Source: an uncultured Collinsella sp.
Lineage (GTDB): Bacteria; Actinomycetota; Coriobacteriia; Coriobacteriales; Coriobacteriaceae
Length of the DNA: 14,218 nt
Direction of reading: 5' to 3'
Assembly: GCA_900541195.1 (NCBI GenBank)
Contig: UQIY01000049.1
Location: forward strand, 1-14,218
This document shows, piece by piece, positions 1 to 7,661 of the stretch (position 1 is its first letter; each line of letters starts with the position of its first letter). The position numbers were made by a program, and so were the translations under genes. Under the pieces are notes generated by a model. That model was given only the letters and a program-made list of their open reading frames with translations. It was not told where the DNA came from and did not search any database.

Positions 1-27
1 GGGCTCGGAGATGTGTATAAGAGACAG
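1..27. other. Nextera adapter remnant (non-genomic contig end)
   Basis: Bases 1-27 match the 3' part of the Illumina Nextera read-2 transposase adapter. Bases 9-27 (AGATGTGTATAAGAGACAG) are the 19-base Tn5 mosaic end. This is library-preparation sequence left on the end of an assembled contig, not a natural Tn5 element: no transposase gene or second end is present. Genomic sequence starts at base 28. The minus-strand gene reading into this edge stays open through the adapter and would gain about nine false residues if translated to base 1. Confidence 0.97.
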
Positions 28-3000
28 CGCCATCGGCGTCCCCGGCTTCGGTGCGGAACAGGCGGTAGGCGACGCCGCCGTGCGCGCCTTCGATCTTGCC
101 GTCGCACTTGCCACGGATGGTTTCGGCGGTAGCCTTCAGGCCCTGAGGCTTCTCCTGCTCGGCCTTATAAATCGTGTAGGTATACTCAAGGTTTTCGGTA
201 GGAAGGGCATAGTTCTTGATGACCTCGGGGTCACCGGCGAGGCCCGTCACCTTTGCCGGATAGCTACCGGCATCGATGCCCGTCGCGTTCTCGACCTCAT
301 AGGAGACCTTGCCCTCGTCACCCTCGGCAACATTGCTGACCGTGACCTTGGGGCCCTGAGGCTTGCCGTTATAGGTATACGTTCCGACCGTCCAGCCAAC
401 ACCAATCTGGCGCTTGGTGATCTCGAACGTGCCGGTCTGGAGAAGCGTCAGTTCATAGTTACCCTGCCTGATCTTGTCCACCGTGTTGAGGGGCTCGCGC
501 TGCTCAATCGTCAGCTTATAGGTGCCCACGTTCTCGCCGGGCTCACGGTGAATCTTGAGCCAAGAGAGCGACTCGCCATTGGGGATCGTGCCCTCAACAG
601 CCTCGAGTTTAAAGTTCGGATCGTCATAACCGTACACCTTTGAAGCATCCTTGGGCTTCACCGTCACCGGACAGGGATCGACCTTAAGCTCGACTTCGCC
701 CTTGCAGGACTCACCAGACACGAGCTTTGCCTTAAACTCGAAGGTCTTGGTGCCGGCATCGCGGATGCTCGGAGTCGTTTCGAGCCACAGCGTATCGCCC
801 TTCATGCGGTACTGGATAGATGCGATGGTATTGGTGTCAACCGTCACGCCGTGCCACTCGCCATCGTAGGTGCCCGAGTAGCCCTTGATGCCGAAGGCGG
901 GGATCTCGACAGGCTCGCGCTCGTAGCCGCACGTCTTGCAGCGCTCATGCTTGGAACCGGGCTTATCAGCCGTAGCGGCCTGGTCGACGACCCACTCAAA
1001 GTCATGCTTTGCGCGGTCAACGTCCTCCTTGCCACAGGTGCAGGTGTTCCAGTGTTCGGCGTCGTCGTGTTTCCAACCGCTACCGTCGGCCTTCTTAGGG
1101 CCGTCCTTAACCTCAACCGTCAGGGCCTCGGAGGCGTTATGGTTACGGTCGGCCTTAAGGCGAACGCTGTATTTGCCAGCGGCGAGGCCCTTAACCGACG
1201 TCTCGCCTTCGGCAATCCACTGATAGTCGCCGGCGGCCTCGGCTTTCCATTCGTAGGTGTTATCAATCCCGTCGATGCTGCCATCCGCCAAGGCATGCCC
1301 GGTCGCGGCCGTCGTCTTGACATCCTTGGGAGCGGCCTGATCGGCGGGGGCGATCTTGATCTTAAGCTCTCCCTCCACCGGCACGTAGTCGGGTGCGGTA
1401 ATGCGGTACTTAATTGTCTCGGCACACACGTTGTCATAGACATCGCGCGTACCATTGGTATAGGAGGGGATTCGGTCTTCGTACAGCAAGCCACCATCGA
1501 CGCTATATTCGACCTGCATGCCCTCGGGGGCGTTGTCAACCGTCACCGACGGCGAGTGAGCCTTGCCATCATAGGTGCCGTCAAAGCCCTTGGCCTGAAC
1601 ATTCTCGAACTGCGTGCCGTAGATGCTCCAGTAGAAAAACTTGCAGGAGTAAATTGACTCGTAGGATGCGAAGTTTCCCAGGCCCCAGAGCTGGCTCCGG
1701 TACGCACCTGGATCTTTCTCCGAAACCGATTCGCCCCAAGCGAGGCGTTCGAAATCGACGCCCTCTTTAAGCTCGATCCATTCGTCGCCAAGCTTATACG
1801 TCACCTTAATGCGAGGCGTTATCTCCTCGCCCGTCCACTTATAAGACGGAACGTCGTTGAGCACGTCACCGTTGCTGAACCTGACGCTATCCTTCAGCTT
1901 GTCGTAGCCGATGACTTCGATCTTGCAAAGATCCTTGCGGTTGGAGTCCTTCTCCGCAAGCGAGGCGGGGTTGATCTTGAACACGCGCTCGAGCGTAACA
2001 TCGCTTTGTCCCTCGATGGCAACCGTCGCCACCACGCGATAGGTGCCCGCATCGCACGGCTGCGACCCTTCCATCTCGATGCCCACGGTGTCATTCTCAT
2101 CCGCGCAACGGTAAAAGCGTGCGCACACAATCTTTACCTTGCCCTGGGCCACAGCGTTGTCCTTTTGAGACGGCTTAGTCGTAGCAAGCACGGCGTCGCG
2201 CTGTTTGCCGTTGTAGGTAAAGCTCAGGTCGCCTCTCTTGGACGACATCAGCGAGATCGTCTCGCCGTCCCTGGAGTAGACACAGTGTGAGGCCTCATAC
2301 TGTCCTTTGCACGTAGCCGCGATGCCGTACCCATCCTTGTTGGCGGAATAGGTCCACTCGTGCTCGTGCTTGCGATGGATGACCTTGACCTTGTCACCGG
2401 TAACGTCATATGCAAGGTCGGCGTTGGCAAGCTTGAGCCTGCTCGCAAGATCCTCCTGCGAAAGATCGCTCGTGCCAAGGTTCACATACTCATAGTAGTA
2501 GTACTGCTTATTGGACTCGGGATCGAACTTGGTATCGTCGACAGACAGGACGGCTTCGCCCGCAAAAGACTTATCGACGTGAACCTTACCGTAGCTACCG
2601 ACATCGGACGCATCGACACCCTTCGCCTTGGCCGTAGTGACCTTCGTGTTGCCAGCGAGCGCCACAGAGCCGAGAGCGTATACAGCGCTACGCAGCGAGT
2701 CCTGAGCGTCGAGTTTATGACCATAATCATCATAGAAGGGAGACACATACAGGTCGTCGATAGTCGAACTCTCGATAGTGCAAGAGGCATCTGCCGCCAC
2801 CGCAATACCGCTCGTCATATGCATCTTATAGTCTTTAGTCATGTATTCGCAGGGGCCATCCCACGAAGTCGAGCCCGTATCTGGCGTAGAACGAATGCTG
2901 CAGTTCTTCACCGACAGGTCAGCGTTCCCGACAACAATATTGCCCGAGTGCAGATGATTGCCCTCGACCTTCAAGTAGTCGCATGCAATCATCGACTGGG

Positions 3001-3856
3001 TATTGTTTTCGAACTTGCAACCGTTCAGCGTTACATGGGGCCTGGCGTTTCTTCCGACTACGCTCAGGGCGCCAACACAGTCGTCGGCGTTGTTGCTAAA
3101 GGTGCAATTGGTAAAGGTCGCATTAACCGCAACCTGAGAACCGCGAATAGTAACCGGAGCAGGAGATGCAGTGTAGGTGTTCTTGTCGTTGCAATAGCTG
3201 CTCCGGCCGTTCTCTACACAGTTCCAACCGCTGACATTCACGTTCGTGAAGCTGGCCGTCTCCCCCGCACCCATGGTTCCATAGAGCGTGATCGCCCGAT
3301 CGGTATCTTTGTTACCAGTCTTTGAAACAAGCTTGAGGTTTTTCACGGTAAGGTTGAGGCTTTTGCCCGTGCTCGGCTTATCGATGCCGCCGTGTGCCCT
3401 GTAATCGTTACTGTCGCTCAAAAACGTTTTTCCATCGCAGCGAACCACAGTCGAGCTGCCTGAATCGCCGATGAACTCGACATGGCCGCCCTTGAGCACA
3501 AAGAGCGGGTGCTGTGAATACGTAAGGTCGCGCTTGACGGTCAGCGGACCGCCCAGAGACGAGCTGTCGGTGAAATATAGGCGGGTCGGATTCTCCTTGG
3601 TGCCGCCCTCGACCTCATAGTGGTCGATATCAACCGTGCCGGCAAGGACATAGTCCTCGCCGGCCTTAAGCACTACAGGCTTATCTTTCTCGTAGTATGA
3701 CAGGTCATCCTTCGACCTTATTGGAAACGTCGCGCCCTGCGGATACGCCTCCGCTACCGTAGGCGTGGCGAGCGTCGTCGCCGCACCCCCAAGCGCCAGC
3801 GCTGCAACCAGCACGCAAGCAGCAAGTCTGCGCATCCCCATCTTCTTCTCCCTCAT
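28..3856 (-). CDS. Large secreted surface protein: beta-helix plus Ig-like/MBG repeats (C-terminus cut off by contig end)
   Basis: The minus frame is open without a stop from 3856 to the adapter junction, giving 1,276 genomic residues; the true 3' end lies outside the window. Residues 1-37 look like a Sec signal peptide: basic N-region (REKK...RR), a hydrophobic core rich in Ala, Leu and Val, and an AEA cleavage site before YPQ. Residues about 100-425 resemble a right-handed parallel beta-helix (pectate-lyase-like), with recurring short strands such as ATFTNCTFSNN and SVKNCSIRS. Several Ig-like units built around TYDGK/TYNGK follow, near 546-633, 746-825, 986-1065 and 1158-1225. Residues 1066-1149 look like an MBG (YGX-type) domain (KVYGYDDPNF). 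Residues 926-980 carry His and Cys pairs (CTC, CKTC). A module at about 826-925 recurs near 1226 and is cut there. The role is probably adhesion or glycan binding at the cell surface; no anchor signal is visible because the C-terminus is missing. The start is uncertain: ATG at 3859, 3856 or 3841 are all possible. 3856 sits 5 bases after AAGGGGAG; 3841 has its own AGGGAG. The beta-helix part looks lower in GC than the hyp genes. Confidence 0.88.
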
Positions 3857-3859
3857 CAT

Positions 3860-4098
3860 AGCTCCCCTTACCCCTATGCTTTCGCAATGTTCGTTATCGC
3901 CCGGCGCCGGCGGCCGGCATGATTCCCCGTCCGACCGCCGGCATCGATTGACGTGTGTATCCATGGAGTATTGTGCGGTCGTCAAAACTGACGCCCTGCC
4001 GCTTGGCGCGAGTTGCACGCCTTGGGGCGCAAATGGGACACGCCTCCGCGGGCGGCGCGCACCCAATGTGGCAAAATCGAACTACTAAGGGGGCTCGA
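3860..4098. promoter_or_regulatory. Divergent intergenic region between surface protein and response regulator
   Basis: This 239-base region separates the divergent surface-protein and two-component genes, so it should hold both promoters and possibly the regulator's binding sites. I see an extended -10-like TGGCAAAAT at 4069-4077 pointing at the response regulator and a TTGACG at 3948-3953 without a well-spaced -10. An imperfect direct repeat, GCCGGCAT followed by GATT, lies at 3913-3924 and 3937-3949, 24 bases apart. No convincing minus-strand promoter was found. A short upstream in-frame extension of the regulator (ATG at 3955) lacks a ribosome site and is treated as non-coding. Confidence 0.4.
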
Positions 4099-4821
4099 AT
4101 GCTCAAGATTATCGCCTGCGACGACGACGTCGCTTTTCTAGATAGACTGCACCGGATGATCGACCGCTGGTCGACCGAGACGGGCACGGCAGTCGACGTT
4201 GCGCTCGTCACGCGCGGCGAGGACCTGCTGGCCCGCCATGCCGCATCGCGTGCCGACATCATTCTGCTCGACATGATCATGCCGCTCGTCAACGGCATGG
4301 ATACCGCGCGGGAGCTGCGCCAATCCGACACCGCCGTGCGCCTGGTGTTTCTCACCTCGTCGCCCGAGTTCGCGCTGGAGTCCTATGAGGTCCGCGCCTT
4401 CGACTACCTGCTCAAGCCCGTAACGTACGAACGCCTGGCGCAACTGCTCGACGAGCTTTCGAGCATGCGACCCGCCGTGACCGACGAGCTCGTAACCAAA
4501 ACGTCCTTTGGCTACCATGCCCTGCGCCTGTCCGATATCGAATATGCCGAGGCCCGCAACAAGCACGTGGTATTCCACCTACGCGACGGGCGCGACATCG
4601 AGGCGCTCGAGCCGTTCCGCAACATCGAGGACCAGCTAGCCAAAAACGCGAGCTTCTTTAAATGCCACCGCAGCTACCAGGTCAACCTGCGCAATATCGA
4701 CCACTTCAACCGCACGGATATCGTCATGCGCTCGGGCGCTTGCATCCCGCTGGCGCGCAGCTGCAAGCAGGGTTTCCAGGATGCTTACTTTGCGGCACGG
4801 TTCGAGGGCGGGAGGCGCTAA
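4099..4821 (+). CDS. LytTR-family response regulator (AgrA/LytR type)
   Basis: A 240-residue cytoplasmic response regulator. The receiver domain covers about residues 1-120, with the acidic pocket D8/D9, the phospho-acceptor D58 in LLDMIMP, T86 in VFLTSS and the conserved K106 in LLKP. The LytTR DNA-binding domain covers about 135-235, with typical KHVVFHL, FFKCHRSYQVNL and IPLARS stretches. Proteins of this family bind direct repeats in promoters after phosphorylation by a GHKL kinase. The start at 4099 is chosen because AAGGGGG lies 5 bases upstream and the CheY fold begins at once (LKIIACDDD); an upstream ATG at 3955 would add 48 residues with no family match. The stop overlaps the next gene's ATG by one base (TAATG), so the kinase is translationally coupled. 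Likely targets, by position only, include the divergent surface-protein gene. Confidence 0.93.
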   Translation: MLKIIACDDDVAFLDRLHRMIDRWSTETGTAVDVALVTRGEDLLARHAASRADIILLDMIMPLVNGMDTARELRQSDTAVRLVFLTSSPEFALESYEVRAFDYLLKPVTYERLAQLLDELSSMRPAVTDELVTKTSFGYHALRLSDIEYAEARNKHVVFHLRDGRDIEALEPFRNIEDQLAKNASFFKCHRSYQVNLRNIDHFNRTDIVMRSGACIPLARSCKQGFQDAYFAARFEGGRR

Positions 4822-6098
4822 TGCTCCCCACGGTCGAGATGATGCTTTGGGCAATTCACCACGCAACGACCCTGCTTTTTGGCGTTTTTGCCTCGGCGGC
4901 GCTCTGCGGTATCGAGATCAACCGGCGTCATGCGCTTGAGCTGGTGATGGTCGGCGCCGTAACCGGATGCGCATTCGGCCTCGCCAATGCCGTCGGCGGC
5001 GAGCTTTTCGCCCGTCAGGTATATCCACTCGTCGTGCATCTGCCGCTCGTCATCTATCTGTGCGCGCGCTATCGCCTGAGCCTGCTGCTCGTTATGCTGG
5101 GCGTCACCAGTGCTTATCTGAGCTGCTAGTTCAGCAACTGGATGGGCATCGCCGCGCTCGCCGCCACCGACTCGCAAATCGCGTACTACGTGGCACGCAT
5201 TATCACCACGGCCGTCGTCTTTGCAATCCTGCTGCATTGGGCCAGCGACATCGGCCCGCGCCTGGCGGTTAAAAGCCCCACCGAGCTCGAGATTCTGCTC
5301 ATCCTGCCGCTCGTCTATTACATCTTTGACTACGCCACTAACGTCTACACCACGCTCTTCCACTCGGGCTCCGTGGTGACGGTTGAGTTTTTGGCGTTTG
5401 CGCTTTGCGCGTTCTACCTTATGTTTCTTGCTGTGTATCTGCGCGAATACGAGGCGAAGGAAATTGCCGAGCGCGAGCGCTGGATGCTTGCGACCCGCGA
5501 CAGCGCGGCCATCAAGGAACTCGAGGCCTGGCGCCAATCTGGACGTGAGCTTTCGGTCCTCCGCCATGACATGCGGCACTTCCTGCGCGGCCTTGCGGCT
5601 TTGATCGAGGAGGGCCGCATCGACGAGGCACTCGAGCGCATCGACGAGCTCTGCGAGACGAACGACCGCACCGCCGTGCGCCGCTACTGCGCCAACGACA
5701 CGGTCAATATCGTGCTTTCGTCATTTAGCTCCGATATCAACCGAAACGGCATCACCGCCGATTTGCGCGCTGCCGTGCCCGAGAGCGTCCATGTAGCCGA
5801 CGTCGATCTGTTTAGCGTGCTCTCAAACGCCCTGGACAACGCCATCGTCGCCGCAAGCGCCGCTCCCCAGGGCAAGCGATTTGTCGATCTGGACCTGCGT
5901 TGCGAGGACGGGCAACTGCTCCTTTTGGTCTCCAACACGTTTGGGCGCCCGCCGCGCATGGTCGACGGCATGCCCGTAGCCGGGCACACCGGACACGGCT
6001 TTGGAACCAAGAGCATTAAGCTTGCCGTCGAACGCATGAACGGCAACTGCCAGTTTCGCATCAACGGCGACCGGTTTGAGCTGCGCGCCGTGATGTAA
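4821..6098 (+). pseudogene. GHKL sensor histidine kinase interrupted by in-frame amber codon
   Basis: The frame 4821-6098 would encode a 425-residue membrane kinase but carries TAG at 5127-5129 (residue 103), in otherwise uninterrupted coding sequence of the same frame. Residues 1-207 hold about six or seven hydrophobic segments, the sensor part. Residues 208-245 look like a helical linker. H249 in VLRHDMRHF is the phospho-acceptor. The ATPase region has the N-box around 336-340 (NALDNAI) and a G-box at 388-398 (GHTGHGFGTKS), typical of the AgrC/GHKL HATPase_c_5 type. All catalytic motifs are intact, so the break looks recent. A single C-to-T change from CAG (Gln) would explain it. GGGAGG lies 5 bases before the ATG at 4821. 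It is the cognate partner of the regulator just upstream. It may be a real null allele, a sequencing error, or partly rescued by restart at ATG 5142, twelve bases after the stop. The pseudogene label is my best reading, not proof. Confidence 0.85.
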
Positions 6099-6158
6099 GG
6101 GCGCGACAAGTCGGCGCCGCGCTCGACCCGTCAGGGCCGCCTTACCGGCTCCGGTCCG

Positions 6159-6734
6159 CTACAGCGGCGCGGCTGCCGGGGTCAGCTGCTTGATGTATGC
6201 CCACATGCGCTGCTTGGCGGCTTTGTCAGTGAGCGCCGCCTCAAAACCGTCGAGCGCGAGCACGCGACGACCCTGCACATGGGCGACCAAGCCGGGCTTG
6301 AGCATGGCGGTATCGAAGTCGTCGATTGCCACGAGCATGTCGGCATAGGTCTCGCGCATGGTATCGGCCGCGCGATCGTCCAACAGCAGGACCGCCTCGG
6401 GGTCCAAGGCCTCGAGCGCTTCGCGGAACAGCTCGCACGGCAGGCCCTCGCCTATCGCAACCGCTCCGTCGCCCGCGCCGGCAACACTTGCCAGCACGCA
6501 GAAATCCTCGGGCGCGTAGCCGATGGCACCGAGCGCCTTGCGCAGCGCGGCGCCGTCTGGACCGGCAGCCAGCTCGCCGCCCGCACGCTCGGCATCGTCT
6601 AAATCACCTTTTACCAGCACAATCGGCGAGCACGCGTTTCCTGCGATACGCACGCCGCGGCCCGCGAGCGATGCGAGCTCCTGCTCGGTCGCCTGGGCGA
6701 TAGCTTCTTTTTTCTGGCTTTGTGACGTGGGCAT
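6159..6734 (-). CDS. Conserved hypothetical protein with degenerate uracil-DNA-glycosylase-like outline
   Basis: A 191-residue soluble protein on the minus strand, running towards the kinase gene. The start at 6734 has GGAG five bases upstream; an ATG at 6764 in the same frame would lie upstream of the predicted -10 and is rejected. After a charged N-terminus (SQSQKKEAIAQATEQEL) the layout recalls family-4/5 uracil-DNA glycosylases. There is a strand leading to G-ELAAGPDGAALRKALGAIGY (about 53-73), then EDFCVLASV, then a helix and DPEAVLLLDDRAAD (about 111-124), then a C-terminal QGRRVLAL and a helix with W178. The usual Fe-S cysteines, the acidic catalytic motif and the HPS motif are not visible, so an active glycosylase is doubtful. 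This is recognition of pattern, not a scored match; it could be an unrelated alpha/beta protein. It has its own promoter with a perfect TATAAT. Confidence 0.72.
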   Translation of the reverse strand: MPTSQSQKKEAIAQATEQELASLAGRGVRIAGNACSPIVLVKGDLDDAERAGGELAAGPDGAALRKALGAIGYAPEDFCVLASVAGAGDGAVAIGEGLPCELFREALEALDPEAVLLLDDRAADTMRETYADMLVAIDDFDTAMLKPGLVAHVQGRRVLALDGFEAALTDKAAKQRMWAYIKQLTPAAAPL

Positions 6735-6762
6735 GCGCTCTCCAATCGTTTGCGTGCCCACC

Positions 6763-6768
6763 ATTATA
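6763..6768 (-). promoter_or_regulatory. -10 box (TATAAT) for the 6159-6734 gene
   Basis: The minus strand reads TATAAT at 6768-6763, a perfect sigma-70-type -10, placing the transcript start near 6756 and leaving a leader of about 20 bases with GGAG before the ATG at 6734. No good -35 hexamer sits 16-18 bases upstream, so the promoter may rely on the -10 or an activator. Confidence 0.5.
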
Positions 6769-6810
6769 TAAAAGAGCCGCCCGCGAGTGGTTGCATTGCG
6801 GGCCGTTGGG

Positions 6811-6816
6811 TATAAG
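6811..6816 (+). promoter_or_regulatory. Possible -10 box (TATAAG) for trxA
   Basis: TATAAG at 6811-6816 is the best -10 upstream of the thioredoxin gene and would give a leader of about 50 bases. The -35 is weak: TGGTTG at 6788-6793 has the right 17-base spacing but a poor match, and TTGCAT at 6791 is too close. Confidence 0.35.
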
Positions 6817-6870
6817 CACGGTCGTACTGAGTTTTACGCGGCCGAGCCGCGTCGCACTATGGAGGTCACC

Positions 6871-7191
6871 ATGGCTGACATTAAGCAGATTACCCCCGAG
6901 AACTTCGATTCCGTCGTTAACGGCAGTCTTCCCGTGCTGGTTGATTTTTGGGCACCGTGGTGCGGTCCCTGCCGCTCGCTCTCGCCCATTGTTGACGAAG
7001 TGGCCGACGAGCTGGGCGGCAAACTTGCCGTCGCCAAATGCAACGTCGACGACAATCAGGACCTGGCCATGAAGTTTGGCGTTATGAGCATCCCCACGCT
7101 GGTTGTCTTTAAGAACGGCGAGGAAATCGACCGCTCCGTTGGCGCGCTGCCCAAGGCCAGGCTGCAGGCGCTGCTTGAGAAGCACCTGTAA
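6871..7191 (+). CDS. trxA: Thioredoxin
   Basis: A 106-residue cytoplasmic thioredoxin, the usual length. It reduces protein disulfides through the redox pair C31/C34 in WCGPC and is itself reduced by thioredoxin reductase. Other hallmarks are the buried acid in VLVDFWAPWC, the cis-proline at P75 in MSIPTLVVF, and the C-terminal G-LPKARLQALL helix. The start at 6871 has GGAGG five bases upstream; the in-frame ATG at 6787 would add an unrelated 28-residue extension and lies upstream of the likely promoter. The gene is monocistronic by appearance: divergent from the 6159-6734 gene and followed by a terminator about 110 bases downstream. Confidence 0.96.
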   Translation: MADIKQITPENFDSVVNGSLPVLVDFWAPWCGPCRSLSPIVDEVADELGGKLAVAKCNVDDNQDLAMKFGVMSIPTLVVFKNGEEIDRSVGALPKARLQALLEKHL

Positions 7192-7216
7192 TACGCCGGT
7201 CATGTGCTGCCGTCCA

Positions 7217-7270
7217 TGAGCGGTTTTGCGCCGCTCACCGGAGAGCCGGGTGCTGCGCCCGTGACCACGG
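7217..7270 (+). other. Structured trxA 3' spacer with two small inverted repeats
   Basis: Between the trxA stop and the terminator are TGAGCGG/CCGCTCA (7217-7223 with 7231-7237, loop TTTTGCG) and the near-palindrome CCGTGACCACGG at 7259-7270. A TATGGT at 7275-7280 follows. These could be part of the trxA 3' untranslated region, an operator, or a short non-coding transcript ending at the 7302-7339 terminator. No function can be assigned. Confidence 0.35.
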
Positions 7271-7301
7271 ATAGTATGGTAATCACAAACAGCCCCCAGT
7301 G

Positions 7302-7339
7302 AACGGGTGCGGGTCAGACGGACTCGCACCCGTTTTCTT
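7302..7339 (+). terminator. Rho-independent terminator between trxA and the nikR-hyp operon
   Basis: AACGGGTGCG at 7302-7311 pairs perfectly with CGCACCCGTT at 7325-7334. Inner pairs (one G-T wobble and GTC with GAC) extend the stem to about 14 pairs around the five-base loop AGACG. It is followed by TTTTCTTA. This is a strong intrinsic terminator for the plus strand and separates trxA transcription from the operon that follows. Confidence 0.88.
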
Positions 7340-7366
7340 ATGCGGCGATGCGCAAAGCGGGCGTAG

Positions 7367-7372
7367 TAGAAT
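7367..7372 (+). promoter_or_regulatory. Possible -10 box (TAGAAT) of the nikR-hyp operon
   Basis: TAGAAT at 7367-7372, just after the terminator, matches TATAAT at five of six positions and would start transcription about 30 bases before the small gene's ATG at 7412. No good -35 is present at 17 bases. I looked for a NikR-type long inverted repeat here and saw none of the E. coli pattern. Confidence 0.4.
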
Positions 7373-7411
7373 CTGAACCACTGAATAGACCCGTACAAAA
7401 GGAGATTTCCC

Positions 7412-7660
7412 ATGCATGACGTCGGAATGAACATGAGCCAGCTTGCCATGAGCGTCAAGCAGGTCGACGACACGATCGAGCTCGCCCACGAGTGGAGCCA
7501 TCAGCTGCTGCATGCAACCGAGAACTTTGATATGGAGCGCGTTGGTGCCAAGCTCGAGGCCGCCATGGCGGCGCTCCACGAGGCGCACGACGCACTCGAG
7601 GGCTACGAGGAGGCCATCGAGGCCGACCACAACTCCGTTGGCTCCGTAAAGCTGGTGTAG
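7412..7660 (+). CDS. Small His/Glu-rich helical protein upstream of nikR, putative metal-binding
   Basis: An 82-residue protein that I do not recognise as a named family. It has a good ribosome site (AAAGGAG, seven bases before ATG). It appears mostly helical, acidic, and without a signal peptide or membrane segment. It has seven His (2, 26, 30, 34, 56, 59, 73), many Glu/Asp, and Met at 6, 8 and 13. H26-E27-W28-S29-H30-Q-L-L-H34 forms an HExxH-like stretch with His at i, i+4 and i+8 on one helix face. H56-E-A-H59-D gives a second cluster on the next helix. It lacks the length of a protease, so metal binding is the likelier meaning. The stop codon is followed by one base and then the GTG of nikR, so the two are almost certainly co-translated. 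From that context the metal would be nickel, and the role could be chaperone, buffer or NikR partner. This is an inference. Confidence 0.85.
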   Translation: MHDVGMNMSQLAMSVKQVDDTIELAHEWSHQLLHATENFDMERVGAKLEAAMAALHEAHDALEGYEEAIEADHNSVGSVKLV

Positions 7661-7661
7661 C

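Noticed and set aside
9..27. Tn5 mosaic end as evidence of a natural transposon
   Set aside because: It is joined to Nextera adapter bases at the very end of the window; this is library sequence.
11..1657. Plus-strand open frames at the left edge (11-643 and 851-1657)
   Set aside because: The first starts inside the adapter; both are antisense shadows of the surface-protein repeats.
2360..3325. 321-residue plus-strand open frame inside the surface-protein gene
   Set aside because: It is antisense to continuous coding sequence with clear beta-helix repeats, lacks a convincing ribosome site and resembles no family.
3955..4098. Upstream in-frame extension of the response regulator
   Set aside because: No ribosome site at 3955, no family match in the extra 48 residues, and a good site lies directly before 4099.
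6099..6158. GC-rich hairpin (about 6100-6118) between the convergent kinase and glycosylase-like genes as a terminator
   Set aside because: The stem has a bulge and a tiny loop, and there is no T-run on either strand.
7487..7513. HExxH stretch in the small protein as a zinc protease active site
   Set aside because: At 82 residues the protein is too short for a metallopeptidase fold and no third-ligand or Met-turn context is visible; metal binding without catalysis is more plausible.
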